Source: Azospirillum cavernae
Lineage (GTDB): Bacteria; Pseudomonadota; Alphaproteobacteria; Azospirillales; Azospirillaceae
Assembly: GCF_003590795.1 (NCBI RefSeq)
Contig: NZ_QYUL01000001.1
Location: forward strand, 823,001-887,000
Length of the DNA stretch: 64,000 bases
Reading direction: 5' to 3'
Shown: positions 8,101 through 17,573 of the stretch, piece after piece
How the letters are laid out: each line of letters starts with the position of its first letter
Numbering within the stretch: position 1 is the stretch's first letter
Notes under the pieces: model-generated
What the model was told of the DNA's origin: nothing
Database searches by the model: none
Seen by the model: only the letters and a program-made list of their open reading frames with translations
Translations under genes and position numbers: made by a program

Positions 8101-9375
8101 TTACGCGGCGCAGGACCGCAGGCGGTAGCCGGGCGTTTCGAGCAGCGGCGCGTCCGCCACTTCGACCACGCGGGCTTGATCGAATCCGTTGAAGGCCGTG
8201 CGCAGGCAGGAGCCATAAGCGCCCAATTGGCCAAGCTCGATCCAATCCCCGGCCTGGATGTCCGACGGCAAAAAGAACGGGCCGTTCATCTTGTCGGCGC
8301 TGTCGCAGGTCGGGCCGTAAAAGCTGAAACCTTCGTCCGTCGCATCGGTCATCGCCGCGAAGGGGCGAATCAGGCGGGCGGGAAAGCGGAAACCGGGAAC
8401 CCCGGCGTCGGAGAGCGCGCCATAGACGCCGTCATTGATGAACAACTCGCTCCCCCGGCGCTTGACCACCTGAACGACCAGCGAGACGCCGGGCGCCACC
8501 AGGGCGCGGCCCGGCTCGCACCAGACGCGGCAATGGTCGGGCAGGTCGAGCGCCTGGACGCCGCGCGCGATGGCGGCCATGAAGTCGCCCAGCGGCGGCG
8601 GGGTGACGCCCGGATAGGACACCGGAAAGCCGCCGCCGACGTCCAACATGTCGATGGCGACGCCGGAGTCGGCGATCACGCGCCCGGCCAATTCCAACGC
8701 CCGCTCATAGGCGGACGGGTCCAGCATCTGCGAGCCGACATGGAAGGACACGCCGACGCGGGCGGCGACGGCGCGGGCGGCGCGCAGCAGCTCCGCCGCT
8801 TCGTTCATCGCCGCGCCGAACTTGCCCGACAGGTCATAGACGGCGTTGCCCTTGGGCAGCCCCAACCGGACCACAAGACCAAGGTCGGCGGCGTGTTCGG
8901 TTTCCTCCAGAATCTTGGTCAGTTCTTCCGCGCTGTCGAGCACGAAGTCGCGGACGCCATATTGCTCGTAAGCGGCGCGGATCGCCTGACGCCCCTTGAC
9001 CGGGTGCATGTAATGCAGCGTCGCGTCCGGGAACATCTGACGAATCAGGCGGATTTCGCCGGGGGAGGCGACGTCGAAATGGCGCACGCCGCCCGCCCAC
9101 AGGGCGCGCAGAACCGCCGGTTCCGGGTTGCACTTCACGGCGTAGAGGACATCGCCGCCACGCCCAACGGACTCCGTCGTTGCGTCAAAGGCGGTGACGA
9201 AGCTGTGGGCGGTGTCGGCCAGAACGCCGGGGCGAACGCAGTGCATCGGCTCTTCCGGGCGATGCAGGGCGACCGCCTGGACGACGCTGGTCCGGCGGGC
9301 GGTGGACAGGGACACCGTGGCCAGCGTGTTGCGGCGCAGCGGGGTGACGGCGGAACGGGAACGCAGGAAGCCCAT
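8101..9375 (-). CDS. Ornithine decarboxylase, fold type III PLP enzyme
   Basis: A 424-residue eukaryotic-type (alanine racemase fold) decarboxylase. The PLP lysine is K81 in YAVKCNPEP; downstream are SPGEIRLI, VSFHVGSQ, MLDVGGGFP (glycine loop for the PLP phosphate), WCEPGRALVA, and the C-terminal GPTCDSADK catalytic-cysteine motif of ornithine/lysine decarboxylases. It makes putrescine for the downstream homospermidine synthase. ATG at 9375 is preferred because GGAG lies six bases before it; that GGAG is inside an alternative ATG at 9387. A pure diaminopimelate decarboxylase is less likely given the GPTCDSxD loop and the polyamine context. Ornithine versus lysine preference is not certain. 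Confidence 0.88.
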   Translation of the reverse strand: MGFLRSRSAVTPLRRNTLATVSLSTARRTSVVQAVALHRPEEPMHCVRPGVLADTAHSFVTAFDATTESVGRGGDVLYAVKCNPEPAVLRALWAGGVRHFDVASPGEIRLIRQMFPDATLHYMHPVKGRQAIRAAYEQYGVRDFVLDSAEELTKILEETEHAADLGLVVRLGLPKGNAVYDLSGKFGAAMNEAAELLRAARAVAARVGVSFHVGSQMLDPSAYERALELAGRVIADSGVAIDMLDVGGGFPVSYPGVTPPPLGDFMAAIARGVQALDLPDHCRVWCEPGRALVAPGVSLVVQVVKRRGSELFINDGVYGALSDAGVPGFRFPARLIRPFAAMTDATDEGFSFYGPTCDSADKMNGPFFLPSDIQAGDWIELGQLGAYGSCLRTAFNGFDQARVVEVADAPLLETPGYRLRSCAA

Positions 9376-9802
9376 GGCGCACTCCATACCCTGAACGCGG
9401 ATTTCAATCCGGTTCAGTGAGCAGACGGCGATCCACCGACGCCGCGCCAAAACCTGAAGACAGGAATGGCGTTGCGATGCGGGGATCAACGAATTGTTCG
9501 GATAGGGGGGTGAAGACGGAAAAAGCCGGTTCGGGCACGGCCCCGGGCTGCGAAGCTCCGGGCAACAGCGCGTCGATTTCCGGCTATAGGGCTACCGTCT
9601 CAAAGCCCCACCGTGGGCAGCACACATACTAACCTCCCTCTCGGGACCGACCCACTGGAATGGCCGGTTCTTCCAAAAAGGACGCGGTACGTCGTAGCAT
9701 AACCACAGAGGGCCATAGGCACGTGCGGGTGCGTCGTTCGATCCCTGAAATACGCTTTTTGCGCGGCAATTCAAGTGAATTTTTTGCGATGCGGGCGCGG
9801 TT
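9376..9802 (-). promoter_or_regulatory. Gene-free structured leader region upstream of ornithine decarboxylase (speF-like candidate)
   Basis: About 427 bases with no convincing gene. Reading toward the decarboxylase there is a possible weak promoter (TTGAAT, 16 bases, TATTTC near 9750-9780), then several stem-loops. One has CCCGG/CCGGG arms with a GCT/AGC inner stem near 9542-9563. A terminal hairpin at 9391-9417 has CTGAAC/GTTCAG outer and GGATT/AATCC inner pairs and ends seven bases before the GGAG ribosome-binding site. Alphaproteobacterial ornithine decarboxylase genes are known to carry a long conserved leader, the speF motif; assignment here is from position and structure only. Confidence 0.5.
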
Positions 9803-10366
9803 TCAGCGGGGCGAGGCGGTAGGGCCTTCGTAACCGGGAAAGCGCGCGGCGATGTCGGCGCCCGTCGGTTCGGCCATCCAGCCGTCCGGGCGCTTGAAAA
9901 AGCGGATGGCGGTGAAATGGGGATCTGGCCCCATGTCGAACCAGTGGCGCACCCCCGCCGGAACGCTCAACAGGTCCCCGGTTTCGCAGACGATGCGGAA
10001 CACCCGACGGTCGATGTGCAGATAGAACGCTCCGCTGCCTTCGACGAAAAAGCGGGCTTCATCCTCGCTGTGGGTGTGTTCGTCGAGAAATTTGGCGCGC
10101 AAGTCGGCGGCGTTGGCGACGCCGCGCGGCACGCGGGCGACGTCAACCGTCTTGTAACCACGGGCGGCTTGCAAGCGCGCGACGTCCGTCGCGTAGGCGG
10201 CGAGCACATCCTCGCTTCCGGCGTCGTGGGGCAGGGAATGGCTGGCGGCCCAGCGTTCGAACAGAATGCCGGTCATGGCCAGATGCCCAACCAAAACAAT
10301 GAGATCTCGGGTCGCCAGTTCCGGGAAGGACGGGTCATGGTCGCGGTAAACGGTCAGATGGGTCAT
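9803..10366 (-). CDS. mtnD: Acireductone dioxygenase (ARD)
   Basis: A 187-residue cupin of the ARD family. The metal-binding set is visible: H97 and H99 in EHTHSEDEARFFVEG, E103, and H141 in PAGVRHWFDMG. It oxidises acireductone in the methionine salvage pathway; the bound metal (Fe or Ni) decides between keto-acid/formate and CO-releasing chemistry and cannot be read from sequence. Methionine salvage recycles methylthioadenosine, a by-product of aminopropyl polyamine synthesis, but the neighbouring homospermidine route does not produce it, so the linkage may be fortuitous. No other mtn genes are in the window. Confidence 0.9.
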   Translation of the reverse strand: MTHLTVYRDHDPSFPELATRDLIVLVGHLAMTGILFERWAASHSLPHDAGSEDVLAAYATDVARLQAARGYKTVDVARVPRGVANAADLRAKFLDEHTHSEDEARFFVEGSGAFYLHIDRRVFRIVCETGDLLSVPAGVRHWFDMGPDPHFTAIRFFKRPDGWMAEPTGADIAARFPGYEGPTASPR

Positions 10367-10471
10367 GGGCCGTCGCCGATTTGCCTCGTGCGCGGTCAGG
10401 ATCGGTCGTGACCCTTTAAGAAAACGCGAACGCGTGCGGTGTTCCGTTGTCGCACCCCCAAAAGCTGTGGC

Positions 10472-11668
10472 TCAGCGGCGGCGCAGCAGGCCAAGGGCGA
10501 CCAGCGCCGCGACCGACAGCAACCCGCCGATGAACAACGCCACCCCGGTCCAGCCATAGCCGTGCCAGAACAGCCCGCCCAACGTTCCGGCCACCGTCGA
10601 TCCCATGTAGTAGCAGAACAGATACATCGACGACGCCTGACCACGGGCGGTTTGGGCGCGCTGGCCGATCCAGGCGGACACAATGGAGTGCGCGCCGAAA
10701 AAGGCGAAGGTGAACAGCGCGATGCCGATCAACATCGTCGCAAGATGGTCCAACTCCAACACGGCCAGCCCAGCGATCATCAGCAGAACCGCCGCCACCA
10801 ACGTTCGGTCATTGCCAAAGCGTCCGGCGAGCCAGCCGAACAGCGGCGAGCTGACCATGCCGAAGCAATAGACGATGGACACCGCCCCAACCAAGGCCGG
10901 GCGCAGCTCAAAGGGCGGGTCGGTCAGCCGAAAGCCGATGTAGTTGAAGGCGGTGACGAAACCGCCCATCAGCAGGAAGCCCAACGAGAACAAAGCGAGG
11001 ATGCCCCGGTCGCTCAACAGCCCGCGCCAGGACTGCGCCTGGGCGCGCAATCCCGATGGCCGTCGCACGAAATGGCGCGACGGCGGCAGCGCTTTCCACA
11101 CCGTCAGCGCCGCGACCACGCCCAGGGCGCCGACCAGCCCGACGGCGATCCGCCAATTGCCCAGATCGGCGACCAGCGCGGTCATCACCCGGCCCGACAT
11201 GCCGCCCATCGCCGTTCCGCCGATGTAGAGGCCCATGGCCACCCCGGCGGATTTGGGGTCAACCTCTTCAGAAACATAGGCCATGGCCACGGCGGGCAGA
11301 CCGCTGAGGGCGATTCCCTCCAGCGCGCGCAGGATCAGGAATCCGTGCCAATCCGGCATCACCGCGCCGACGATTCCCAGCAACCCCGACGCCAGCAGGG
11401 CCGCCACCATCACCGGCTTGCGCCCGATCCCGTCCGACAAGGCTCCGGCGATCAGCAACGCCACCGCCAGCAGCCCGGTGCTGAGCGACAAGGTCAGGCT
11501 CGATTCCGCCGGGGTGACGCCAAACTCACGCACAAAATCCGGCATCAGCGGCTGCACGCAATAGAGCGTGGCGAAGGTGGAAAAACCCGCGACGAACAGA
11601 ATGCGGCTGGCCGACCTATAGGCGGCGGTTCCGGCCTCCAAATAGGCCGTTTCGTCTCCGTCGCGCAC
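10472..11668 (-). CDS. Major facilitator superfamily transporter, YnfM-like
   Basis: About 398 residues with 12 predicted membrane helices. The MFS loop 2-3 motif is seen as [13 protein letters not shown], and [16 protein letters not shown] leads into the second half. The general pattern ([23 protein letters not shown] near the N-terminus) fits the YnfM/arabinose-efflux-like exporters. I chose GTG at 11668 because AAGGGGA lies about eight bases upstream; ATG codons at 11755 and 11770 are in frame but lack good ribosome-binding sites and would add a non-membrane leader. The substrate is unknown. It is divergent from serS. Confidence 0.75.
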   Translation of the reverse strand: MRDGDETAYLEAGTAAYRSASRILFVAGFSTFATLYCVQPLMPDFVREFGVTPAESSLTLSLSTGLLAVALLIAGALSDGIGRKPVMVAALLASGLLGIVGAVMPDWHGFLILRALEGIALSGLPAVAMAYVSEEVDPKSAGVAMGLYIGGTAMGGMSGRVMTALVADLGNWRIAVGLVGALGVVAALTVWKALPPSRHFVRRPSGLRAQAQSWRGLLSDRGILALFSLGFLLMGGFVTAFNYIGFRLTDPPFELRPALVGAVSIVYCFGMVSSPLFGWLAGRFGNDRTLVAAVLLMIAGLAVLELDHLATMLIGIALFTFAFFGAHSIVSAWIGQRAQTARGQASSMYLFCYYMGSTVAGTLGGLFWHGYGWTGVALFIGGLLSVAALVALGLLRRR

Positions 11669-11870
11669 GCGCGTGTCCCCTTCGGTCCCGGTTCTCCGCT
11701 GCAACGCGGCGGGGGAGACAGTGGCGCGACCTTCCGCCGCTGTCCAAGGCTGCATCGGCGTGGCGGCCATGCCGGGAGCGCAGAACCGCTGTCGCTCCGG
11801 CCTTGCGCTGGATCTTCGGGGAGCCGCGCCGTATAACCAACCTCCCACCCATTCGCAGTCTGTCCGAGCC

Positions 11871-13142
11871 ATGCACGACCTTCGCGCCATCCGAGAGAAT
11901 CCCGAAGCCTTCGACCGTGGCCTTGGCCGCCGGGGATTGGCGGCGTTGTCGTCGTCGGTGATCGACCTGGACAGCCGCCGCCGCGCCGCGCAGACCCAGT
12001 TGCAGGACATGCAGGCCCGCCGGAACGAGGCGGCCAAGGAAATCGGCCTCGCCAAGCGCGAGGGGCGCGACGCCCAACCGATCCTGGACGAGATGGCCGC
12101 GCTGAAGGACCGTCTGCCCCAGGTGGAGGAGGAGGAGCGCCGCCTTGGCGCCGAACTCGACACGCTGCTCGCCGGTCTGCCCAACATCCCCGCCGACGAC
12201 GTGCCGGACGGCCCGGACGAGACCGCCAACGTCGAGATCCGCCGCTGGGGCGCGCCGCCCGCCATCGCCAACGCCAAGCAGCATTACGAGCTGGGCGAGG
12301 CGCTGGGCCTGATGGATTTCGAGGCGGCGGCCCGCATGTCGGGCGCCCGCTTCACCGTGCTGAAGGGCGGGCTGGCCCGCCTGGAACGCGCCCTGGCCGA
12401 CTTCATGCTCGACATCCACACGTCGGAGCATGGCTACACCGAAATCGCCCCGCCGCTGATGGTGCGCGACACAGCCCTGTTCGGCACCGGCCAGTTGCCG
12501 AAATTTGAAGAGGATCTGTTCAAGACCACCGGATCGGATCATTACCTGATTCCGACGTCCGAAGTGCCGCTGACCAATCTTGTCGCCGACCAGATCGTCG
12601 CCAGCGAAGAGTTGCCGCTGCGCTACACCGCGCTGACCCCCTGCTTCCGCGCCGAAGCCGGATCGGCGGGGCGCGACACGCGCGGCATGATCCGCCAGCA
12701 CCAGTTCTGGAAGGTCGAAATGGTCGGGCTGACCACGCCCGAACAGTCGGAGGCCGAGCATCAACGCATGGTCCGTTGCGCCGAAACCGTGTTGGAACGG
12801 CTGGGTCTGCCCTACCGCACCATCGTGCTGTGCACCGGCGACATGGGCTTTTCCTCGCGCAAGACCTACGACGTCGAGGTCTGGCTGCCGGGGCAGAACG
12901 CTTACCGCGAGATCTCCAGCGTGTCGAATTGCGGCGATTTCCAGGCCCGCCGCATGAAGGCCCGTTGCCGTCCGAAGGGCGAGAAACAAACTCAATTCCT
13001 GCACACCCTCAATGGGTCGGGTGTGGCGGTCGGGCGTTGCCTGATCGCGGTGTTGGAAAATTACCAGCAGCCCGACGGCTCGATCCTGGTTCCCGACGCC
13101 CTTCGCCCCTACATGCGCGGCATGGAGAGGATTTCCGCCTGA
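11871..13142 (+). CDS. serS: Seryl-tRNA synthetase
   Basis: A 423-residue class II aminoacyl-tRNA synthetase. The N-terminal helical arm (about 1-110) begins [18 protein letters not shown] and carries a long antiparallel coiled coil for tRNA-Ser. Motif 2 is [20 protein letters not shown], followed by QHQFWKVEM; motif 3 is [20 protein letters not shown]. Length is normal. It is the first gene of a four-gene run in which each stop overlaps the next start, a common alphaproteobacterial order (serS-surE-pcm-nlpD). Confidence 0.96.
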   Translation: MHDLRAIRENPEAFDRGLGRRGLAALSSSVIDLDSRRRAAQTQLQDMQARRNEAAKEIGLAKREGRDAQPILDEMAALKDRLPQVEEEERRLGAELDTLLAGLPNIPADDVPDGPDETANVEIRRWGAPPAIANAKQHYELGEALGLMDFEAAARMSGARFTVLKGGLARLERALADFMLDIHTSEHGYTEIAPPLMVRDTALFGTGQLPKFEEDLFKTTGSDHYLIPTSEVPLTNLVADQIVASEELPLRYTALTPCFRAEAGSAGRDTRGMIRQHQFWKVEMVGLTTPEQSEAEHQRMVRCAETVLERLGLPYRTIVLCTGDMGFSSRKTYDVEVWLPGQNAYREISSVSNCGDFQARRMKARCRPKGEKQTQFLHTLNGSGVAVGRCLIAVLENYQQPDGSILVPDALRPYMRGMERISA

Positions 13143-13924
13143 TGTTCGTTTTGCCGCTCGACCTGTCGAAAACCCGCATCCTCGTCACCAACGACGACGG
13201 CATTCACGCCCAGGGGCTGAAGGTGCTGGAAGCCATCGCGCGTTCCCTGTCGGATGACGTGTGGGTGGTGGCGCCGGAGATGGAGCAGTCGGCGGCCAGC
13301 CATTCGCTGACCATCAACCGGCCCCTGCGCCTGCGCAAGCTGGACGACCGCCGGTTCACGGTGGACGGCACGCCGACCGATTGCGTGCTGCTGGCGATCA
13401 ACCATGTGATGAAGGACGCCCGTCCGACGCTGGTCCTGTCCGGCGTCAACCAAGGCTCCAACATCGGCGAGGATGTGACCTATTCCGGCACCATCGCCGC
13501 CGCGATGGAGGCGACGCTGCTCGGCGTTCCCGCCATCGCCATGAGCCAGCATTACGAAACCGGCAACCCCATCGACTGGTCGGCGGCCATTGCCCATGGC
13601 GCCGACGTGGTGCGCAAAGCGGTCACGGTGGCGTGGCCGAAAAACGTCCTGCTGAACGTCAATTTTCCGGCTTGCCCGGCGGATGAGGTCACAGGCGTGC
13701 GGGTGGTGCGGCACGGCAAACGCAAGATCGGCGACGAGTTGATCGAGCGAGTCGATCCGCGCGGCAAGGCCTATTTCTGGATCGGCACCTTGCGGGGCGA
13801 GGCCGACGTGGCCGAGGACACCGATATTTACACCGTGTTCAACGGCGGGATTTCGATCACGCCGGTGTTCCTTGATTTGACCCACACGCCGACCTTGCAG
13901 ACACTGAAACAGGCCTTTGTGTGA
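13142..13924 (+). CDS. surE: 5'/3'-nucleotidase SurE
   Basis: A 260-residue SurE phosphatase. The metal-binding motif ILVTNDDGIHAQGL near residue 14, then VVAPEMEQSAASHSLT, and SGVNQGSNIGEDVTYSGTIAAAMEA are family signatures. It dephosphorylates nucleoside monophosphates and is tied to survival in stationary phase. Its ATG overlaps the serS stop (ATGA) and its stop overlaps the GTG of pcm, so translation is likely coupled. Confidence 0.96.
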   Translation: MFVLPLDLSKTRILVTNDDGIHAQGLKVLEAIARSLSDDVWVVAPEMEQSAASHSLTINRPLRLRKLDDRRFTVDGTPTDCVLLAINHVMKDARPTLVLSGVNQGSNIGEDVTYSGTIAAAMEATLLGVPAIAMSQHYETGNPIDWSAAIAHGADVVRKAVTVAWPKNVLLNVNFPACPADEVTGVRVVRHGKRKIGDELIERVDPRGKAYFWIGTLRGEADVAEDTDIYTVFNGGISITPVFLDLTHTPTLQTLKQAFV

Positions 13925-14574
13925 GCACAGACGCGCGCAAGATCCGTTTGCTGATGGCGCTTCGTGGGGCGGGGGTGTCCGACACGTCCATCCTTGGCGC
14001 CATCGAACGGATCCCGCGTGACGTGTTTGTGCCGGACGCCTTTCAGGATCATGCCTGGGACGACATGGCGCTTCCCATTGACTGCGGCCAGACGATCAGC
14101 CAACCGTTGATCGTGGCGCTTATGACGCAGGCGCTGGAATTGCATCCCCGTCATCTGGTGCTGGAGATCGGCACCGGATCGGGGTATCAGGCGGCGGTGC
14201 TGGCGCAGCTCTGCCGCCGGGTCTTCACCATCGAACGTCTGCGCCCCCTGTTGAACGAGGCGGAACGCCGGTTTCGCCTGCTGAACATCGGCAACATCAC
14301 GACTCGCCTGGGTGATGGAACCCGTGGTTGGCCGCAACAGGCGCCGTTTTCCCGTGTGCTGGTGACGGCCGCCGGGGGGCAGGAGCCGCCAAAAGACTTG
14401 ACGGATCAACTCGCCGTTGGTGGTGTCATGGTCATTCCGCTGGGCGGGGATTATCGTGAACAGACGATGGTCCGCCTCCGGCGCACCGATTCCGGTATTC
14501 TTCGGGAGGATCTGTGGCCCGTTCGCTTCGTTCCGCTGCTGTCCGACCCGCCGCAACAGGTTCGTTCCGCATGA
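13921..14574 (+). CDS. pcm: Protein-L-isoaspartate O-methyltransferase
   Basis: A 217-residue SAM-dependent methyltransferase that starts repair of isoaspartyl damage in proteins. Motif I is LEIGTGSGYQAAVLAQL; the substrate-binding segment DCGQTISQPLIVALMTQAL and VTAAGGQEPP are typical of PCMT. GTG start overlaps the surE stop and its TGA overlaps the ATG of the next gene. The surE-pcm pairing is conserved in many proteobacteria. Confidence 0.95.
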   Translation: MSTDARKIRLLMALRGAGVSDTSILGAIERIPRDVFVPDAFQDHAWDDMALPIDCGQTISQPLIVALMTQALELHPRHLVLEIGTGSGYQAAVLAQLCRRVFTIERLRPLLNEAERRFRLLNIGNITTRLGDGTRGWPQQAPFSRVLVTAAGGQEPPKDLTDQLAVGGVMVIPLGGDYREQTMVRLRRTDSGILREDLWPVRFVPLLSDPPQQVRSA

Positions 14575-16070
14575 CCTCCGCCGCTTGCCCGACTCCGCTT
14601 GGGCGCCCCGCGCGCCGCGCCTCACGTTTGGCCGCCGCCTCGCTGATCGTTCTGGCGTTGGCCGCCTGTGAACGGGTCGGCGGACTGGCCCCCGTCGTCA
14701 ACATGGGAAGCGGCAGCACGCCGGATTCGGCAGGCGGGTCGATCATGGTGCAGAAGGGCGACAGCGCTTACACCGTCGCGCGCCGTCACAATGTGCCGCT
14801 GCGCGACCTGATCGAAGCGAATCGCCTCTCGCCGCCCTACAAGCTGGAAGCCGGTCAGCGGCTGGTCCTGCCGACGGCTCGACAATACATCGTCCAGCGT
14901 GGCGACACGCTGTACGGCATCTCCCGCATGAACAACGTGGATGTCAGCGAATTGACTCGGCTGAACGGTCTGACGGCGCCCTTCGCGGTGCAGGCCGGAC
15001 AGGCGCTGCGCTTGCCCGGCGCCGACAGCCGTCCGCCGACCGGCGCGCCGGACATCAAGGCTCCGGCCACAGGCGCGATGGTGGCCGAGGCGCCGTCCCC
15101 GGCGACCACAACAGCGCCGTCGTCCGGGCGTGGGGCTGGACGGTCGTCGATCCAGGCCGCCGAATTGGCGCCGCCCGGCGCGGCGGCTCCGACTCCGCTC
15201 GCTCCCTCCGCTCCAGCGGCGGCGGATTCCGCGCCCCCTCCGGGGCCAAGCGGTGGCGTGGCCGGGGCGCCGATTCCCTTGACCAAACCCTCCATGGGGG
15301 CGAGCGCGGCGACGGCTCCGGCGGCGGGCGTGTCCGAACCCGAAATGGCCTATCAACCGGGGCAGGGACCGACCAATCTGCGCGCGCCGAGCCACAAGCC
15401 CGAGACGACGGCGGACGCCGCCGCGTCTTCGGTTCAGGCTGCGCCCGCCGTCTCGGCGGCAACCCCGACTCCGCCCAACCTGCCCGCCGGACGCAACGCC
15501 GCGCCCGCCGAAGCGCCGCCGACCGAAATCGCCGGCGTTCCCCCGCCGCCGCCGTCAAAACCGGATTTCGCCAAGACCGACCCCGCCAAGCCGGAGGCCA
15601 AACCCACCGAAGCCAAGCCGGACGCCGCGCCGCCCCCGCGTGGCGGCGCGCGTTTCCTGTGGCCGGTCAAAGGACGCTTGATTTCGGGCTATGGCCCCAA
15701 GCCCGACGGCCTGCACAATGACGGGCTGAACATCGCCGCCAGCAAGGGTACGGCGGTGGTCGCCGCCGACAATGGAATCGTCGCCTACGCCGGGAACGAG
15801 TTGCGCGGCTTTGGCAATCTGCTGCTGCTGAAGCACGCCGACGGCTGGATCACCGCCTACGCCCACCTCGACCGCATCGAGGTGGAGCGCGGGGCGACGG
15901 TGAAGCGCGGGCAAACGGTGGGCCGGGTCGGTCAAACCGGCTCCGTCACCAGCCCGCAGCTTCATTTCGAGCTGCGCAAGGGCAGCCAGGCGGTGGACCC
16001 CTCCGGCCAGATGGACCGCAAGCCGGTCAGCGAAGGGGCGTTCCGAGACGGCCCGCCAGGTCCTGGATGA
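14571..16070 (+). CDS. nlpD: NlpD-like lipoprotein with two LysM domains and a degenerate LytM/M23 domain
   Basis: A 499-residue lipoprotein (lipobox LALAAC near residue 27). Two LysM modules follow (about 60-105 and 106-150: VQKGDSAYTVARRHNVP, VQRGDTLYGISRMNNVD), then a long Pro/Ala-rich linker (about 165-360) and a C-terminal M23 fold. The zinc site looks degenerate: the H-x-G-x-D motif is NDGLN and the final H-x-H motif is QLHFE. As in E. coli NlpD, this suggests an activator of cell-wall amidases in septum splitting rather than a hydrolase. Its last 44 bases overlap the end of the opposing ATPase gene. Confidence 0.88.
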   Translation: MTSAACPTPLGRPARRASRLAAASLIVLALAACERVGGLAPVVNMGSGSTPDSAGGSIMVQKGDSAYTVARRHNVPLRDLIEANRLSPPYKLEAGQRLVLPTARQYIVQRGDTLYGISRMNNVDVSELTRLNGLTAPFAVQAGQALRLPGADSRPPTGAPDIKAPATGAMVAEAPSPATTTAPSSGRGAGRSSIQAAELAPPGAAAPTPLAPSAPAAADSAPPPGPSGGVAGAPIPLTKPSMGASAATAPAAGVSEPEMAYQPGQGPTNLRAPSHKPETTADAAASSVQAAPAVSAATPTPPNLPAGRNAAPAEAPPTEIAGVPPPPPSKPDFAKTDPAKPEAKPTEAKPDAAPPPRGGARFLWPVKGRLISGYGPKPDGLHNDGLNIAASKGTAVVAADNGIVAYAGNELRGFGNLLLLKHADGWITAYAHLDRIEVERGATVKRGQTVGRVGQTGSVTSPQLHFELRKGSQAVDPSGQMDRKPVSEGAFRDGPPGPG

Positions 16071-16884
16071 ACTGCCACGCGACGCGGCCCGACCGGCTGC
16101 CGCGCGTGACCGACCATTCGACCGCTTCGGCGTGGAGCTGCTCGGTGGCGATCTCCAGGCCGAAATGGCGGGCGTAGCCCTCGATCATCGCGAAATAGGT
16201 GGTCTGGTCGCAATTGTGGAAGCCCAGCCACAGGCCGAAACGGTCGGACAGCGAGACTTTTTCCTCGACCGCTTCCGCCGGGTTGATGGCGGTCGAGCGT
16301 TCATTCTCGATCATGTCGCGCGGCATCAGGTGGCGGCGGTTCGACGTGGCGTAGAACACCACATTGTCGGGCCGCCCCTCGATCCCGCCGTCCAGAACCG
16401 CTTTCAGCGACTTGTAATGCGCGTCGTCATGGTCAAAGGACAGGTCGTCGCAGAACAGGATGAAGCGGCGCGCTTCGCCCTTCAGCCGGGTCAGCAGGCG
16501 GGGCAGGGTGGGGATGTCCTCGCGGTGGATTTCCACCAGCGCCAGCTCGTCCGGACGCTCCTGGCACACCACGGCGTGGATCGACTTGACCAGAGAGCTT
16601 TTGCCGGTGCCGCGCGATCCCCACAGCAGGGCGTTGTTGGCGGGCAGACCGCCCGCGAAACGCCGGGTGTTGTCCAACAGGATGTCGCGCTGCCGCTCCA
16701 CACCCTGCAACAGAGCGATGTCCACCCGGTTGACCGACGGCACCGGCTCCAGCCGATCAGGGTCGGTGTGCCAGACGAAGGCGTCGGCGGCGGCGATGTC
16801 GAGCGCGACCGGCGGTGGCGGGGCCAGACGGTCGAGCGCGTCGGCGATGCGGGTCAAGAGCGGGATCAAAGAGTCGTCTGGCAT
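16027..16884 (-). CDS. DUF815-family AAA ATPase
   Basis: A 285-residue ATPase starting MPDDSLIPLLTRIADALDRL. Walker A is LLWGSRGTGKSSLVK, Walker B is RFILFCDDLSFD, and the sensor-like segment YATSNRRHLMPRDM follows. This is the DUF815 family, conserved in alphaproteobacteria and other groups; its cellular role is not established. It is convergent with nlpD, with overlapping ends. ATG at 16884 is preferred over an open upstream extension that lacks family similarity. Confidence 0.85.
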   Translation of the reverse strand: MPDDSLIPLLTRIADALDRLAPPPPVALDIAAADAFVWHTDPDRLEPVPSVNRVDIALLQGVERQRDILLDNTRRFAGGLPANNALLWGSRGTGKSSLVKSIHAVVCQERPDELALVEIHREDIPTLPRLLTRLKGEARRFILFCDDLSFDHDDAHYKSLKAVLDGGIEGRPDNVVFYATSNRRHLMPRDMIENERSTAINPAEAVEEKVSLSDRFGLWLGFHNCDQTTYFAMIEGYARHFGLEIATEQLHAEAVEWSVTRGSRSGRVAWQFIQDLAGRLGTPLR

Positions 16885-17108
16885 CGTTTTCCTGGCGCCT
16901 CTGCGCGAATTTTCATGGAAACCGGGCGTCCGCGCCGCCATCTTTGCGACGCGCCCGCACGGTATCACAGCGGTGCGGGCGCACAAGCCGCCGCCAAACC
17001 CCGGATGACGGCGCATCACCGTTGCATCCCAAGCATGGGCGGCTATAGTCGCGGCGTCCCGGCGGAACGCCGAACCCCGCGCGAGACCAACCCAAAAGGA
17101 GCTCCCAG

Positions 17109-17534
17109 ATGTTCGTTTCGACGGCTTATGCACAGACCGCCGCGCCCGCTGCCGGTGGTGACATGGTTGTGCAATTTCTGCCGCTGATTCTGATCTTCGT
17201 CGTCTTCTATTTCCTGCTGATCCGTCCGCAGCAAAAGAAGATGAAGGAGCACAAGGCCATGCTGTCGGCCATCCGTCGCGGTGATCGCGTCGTGACCGGC
17301 GGCGGCATCATCGGCGTCGTGAACAAGGTCGGCCCGGACGACGAGCTGACCGTCGAAATCGCCGAGAATGTCCGCGTGCGCTGCGTGCGCTCGACGGTCA
17401 ACCTCGTGCTCGCCAAGACCGAACCGGCCAGCGGCAAGCCCGGCGACGCCGCCGCCCCCGCCGACGGCGCCGCCAAGACCGACGAGGCGCCCGGCGCCGG
17501 TGGGTTCCTTGGCAAGCTGTTGGGCCGCAAGTAA
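17109..17534 (+). CDS. yajC: Preprotein translocase subunit YajC
   Basis: A 141-residue single-span membrane protein. The membrane segment (about residues 19-38, QFLPLILIFVVFYFLLIRP) is followed by RPQQKKMKEHKAML and a small beta domain (RRGDRVVTGGGIIGVV), then an Ala/Pro-rich tail longer than usual. YajC joins SecDF in the accessory translocon complex. A strong AAGGAG lies just upstream. It is 39 bases before secD. Confidence 0.95.
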   Translation: MFVSTAYAQTAAPAAGGDMVVQFLPLILIFVVFYFLLIRPQQKKMKEHKAMLSAIRRGDRVVTGGGIIGVVNKVGPDDELTVEIAENVRVRCVRSTVNLVLAKTEPASGKPGDAAAPADGAAKTDEAPGAGGFLGKLLGRK

Positions 17535-17573
17535 CCCGGCTTGGCCGGTCGTCCAATCGGATTCGAGTGACGC

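Noticed and set aside
8101..9375. Diaminopimelate decarboxylase (lysA)
   Set aside because: The GPTCDSxD loop and the neighbouring homospermidine synthase favour ornithine decarboxylase, though the fold is shared.
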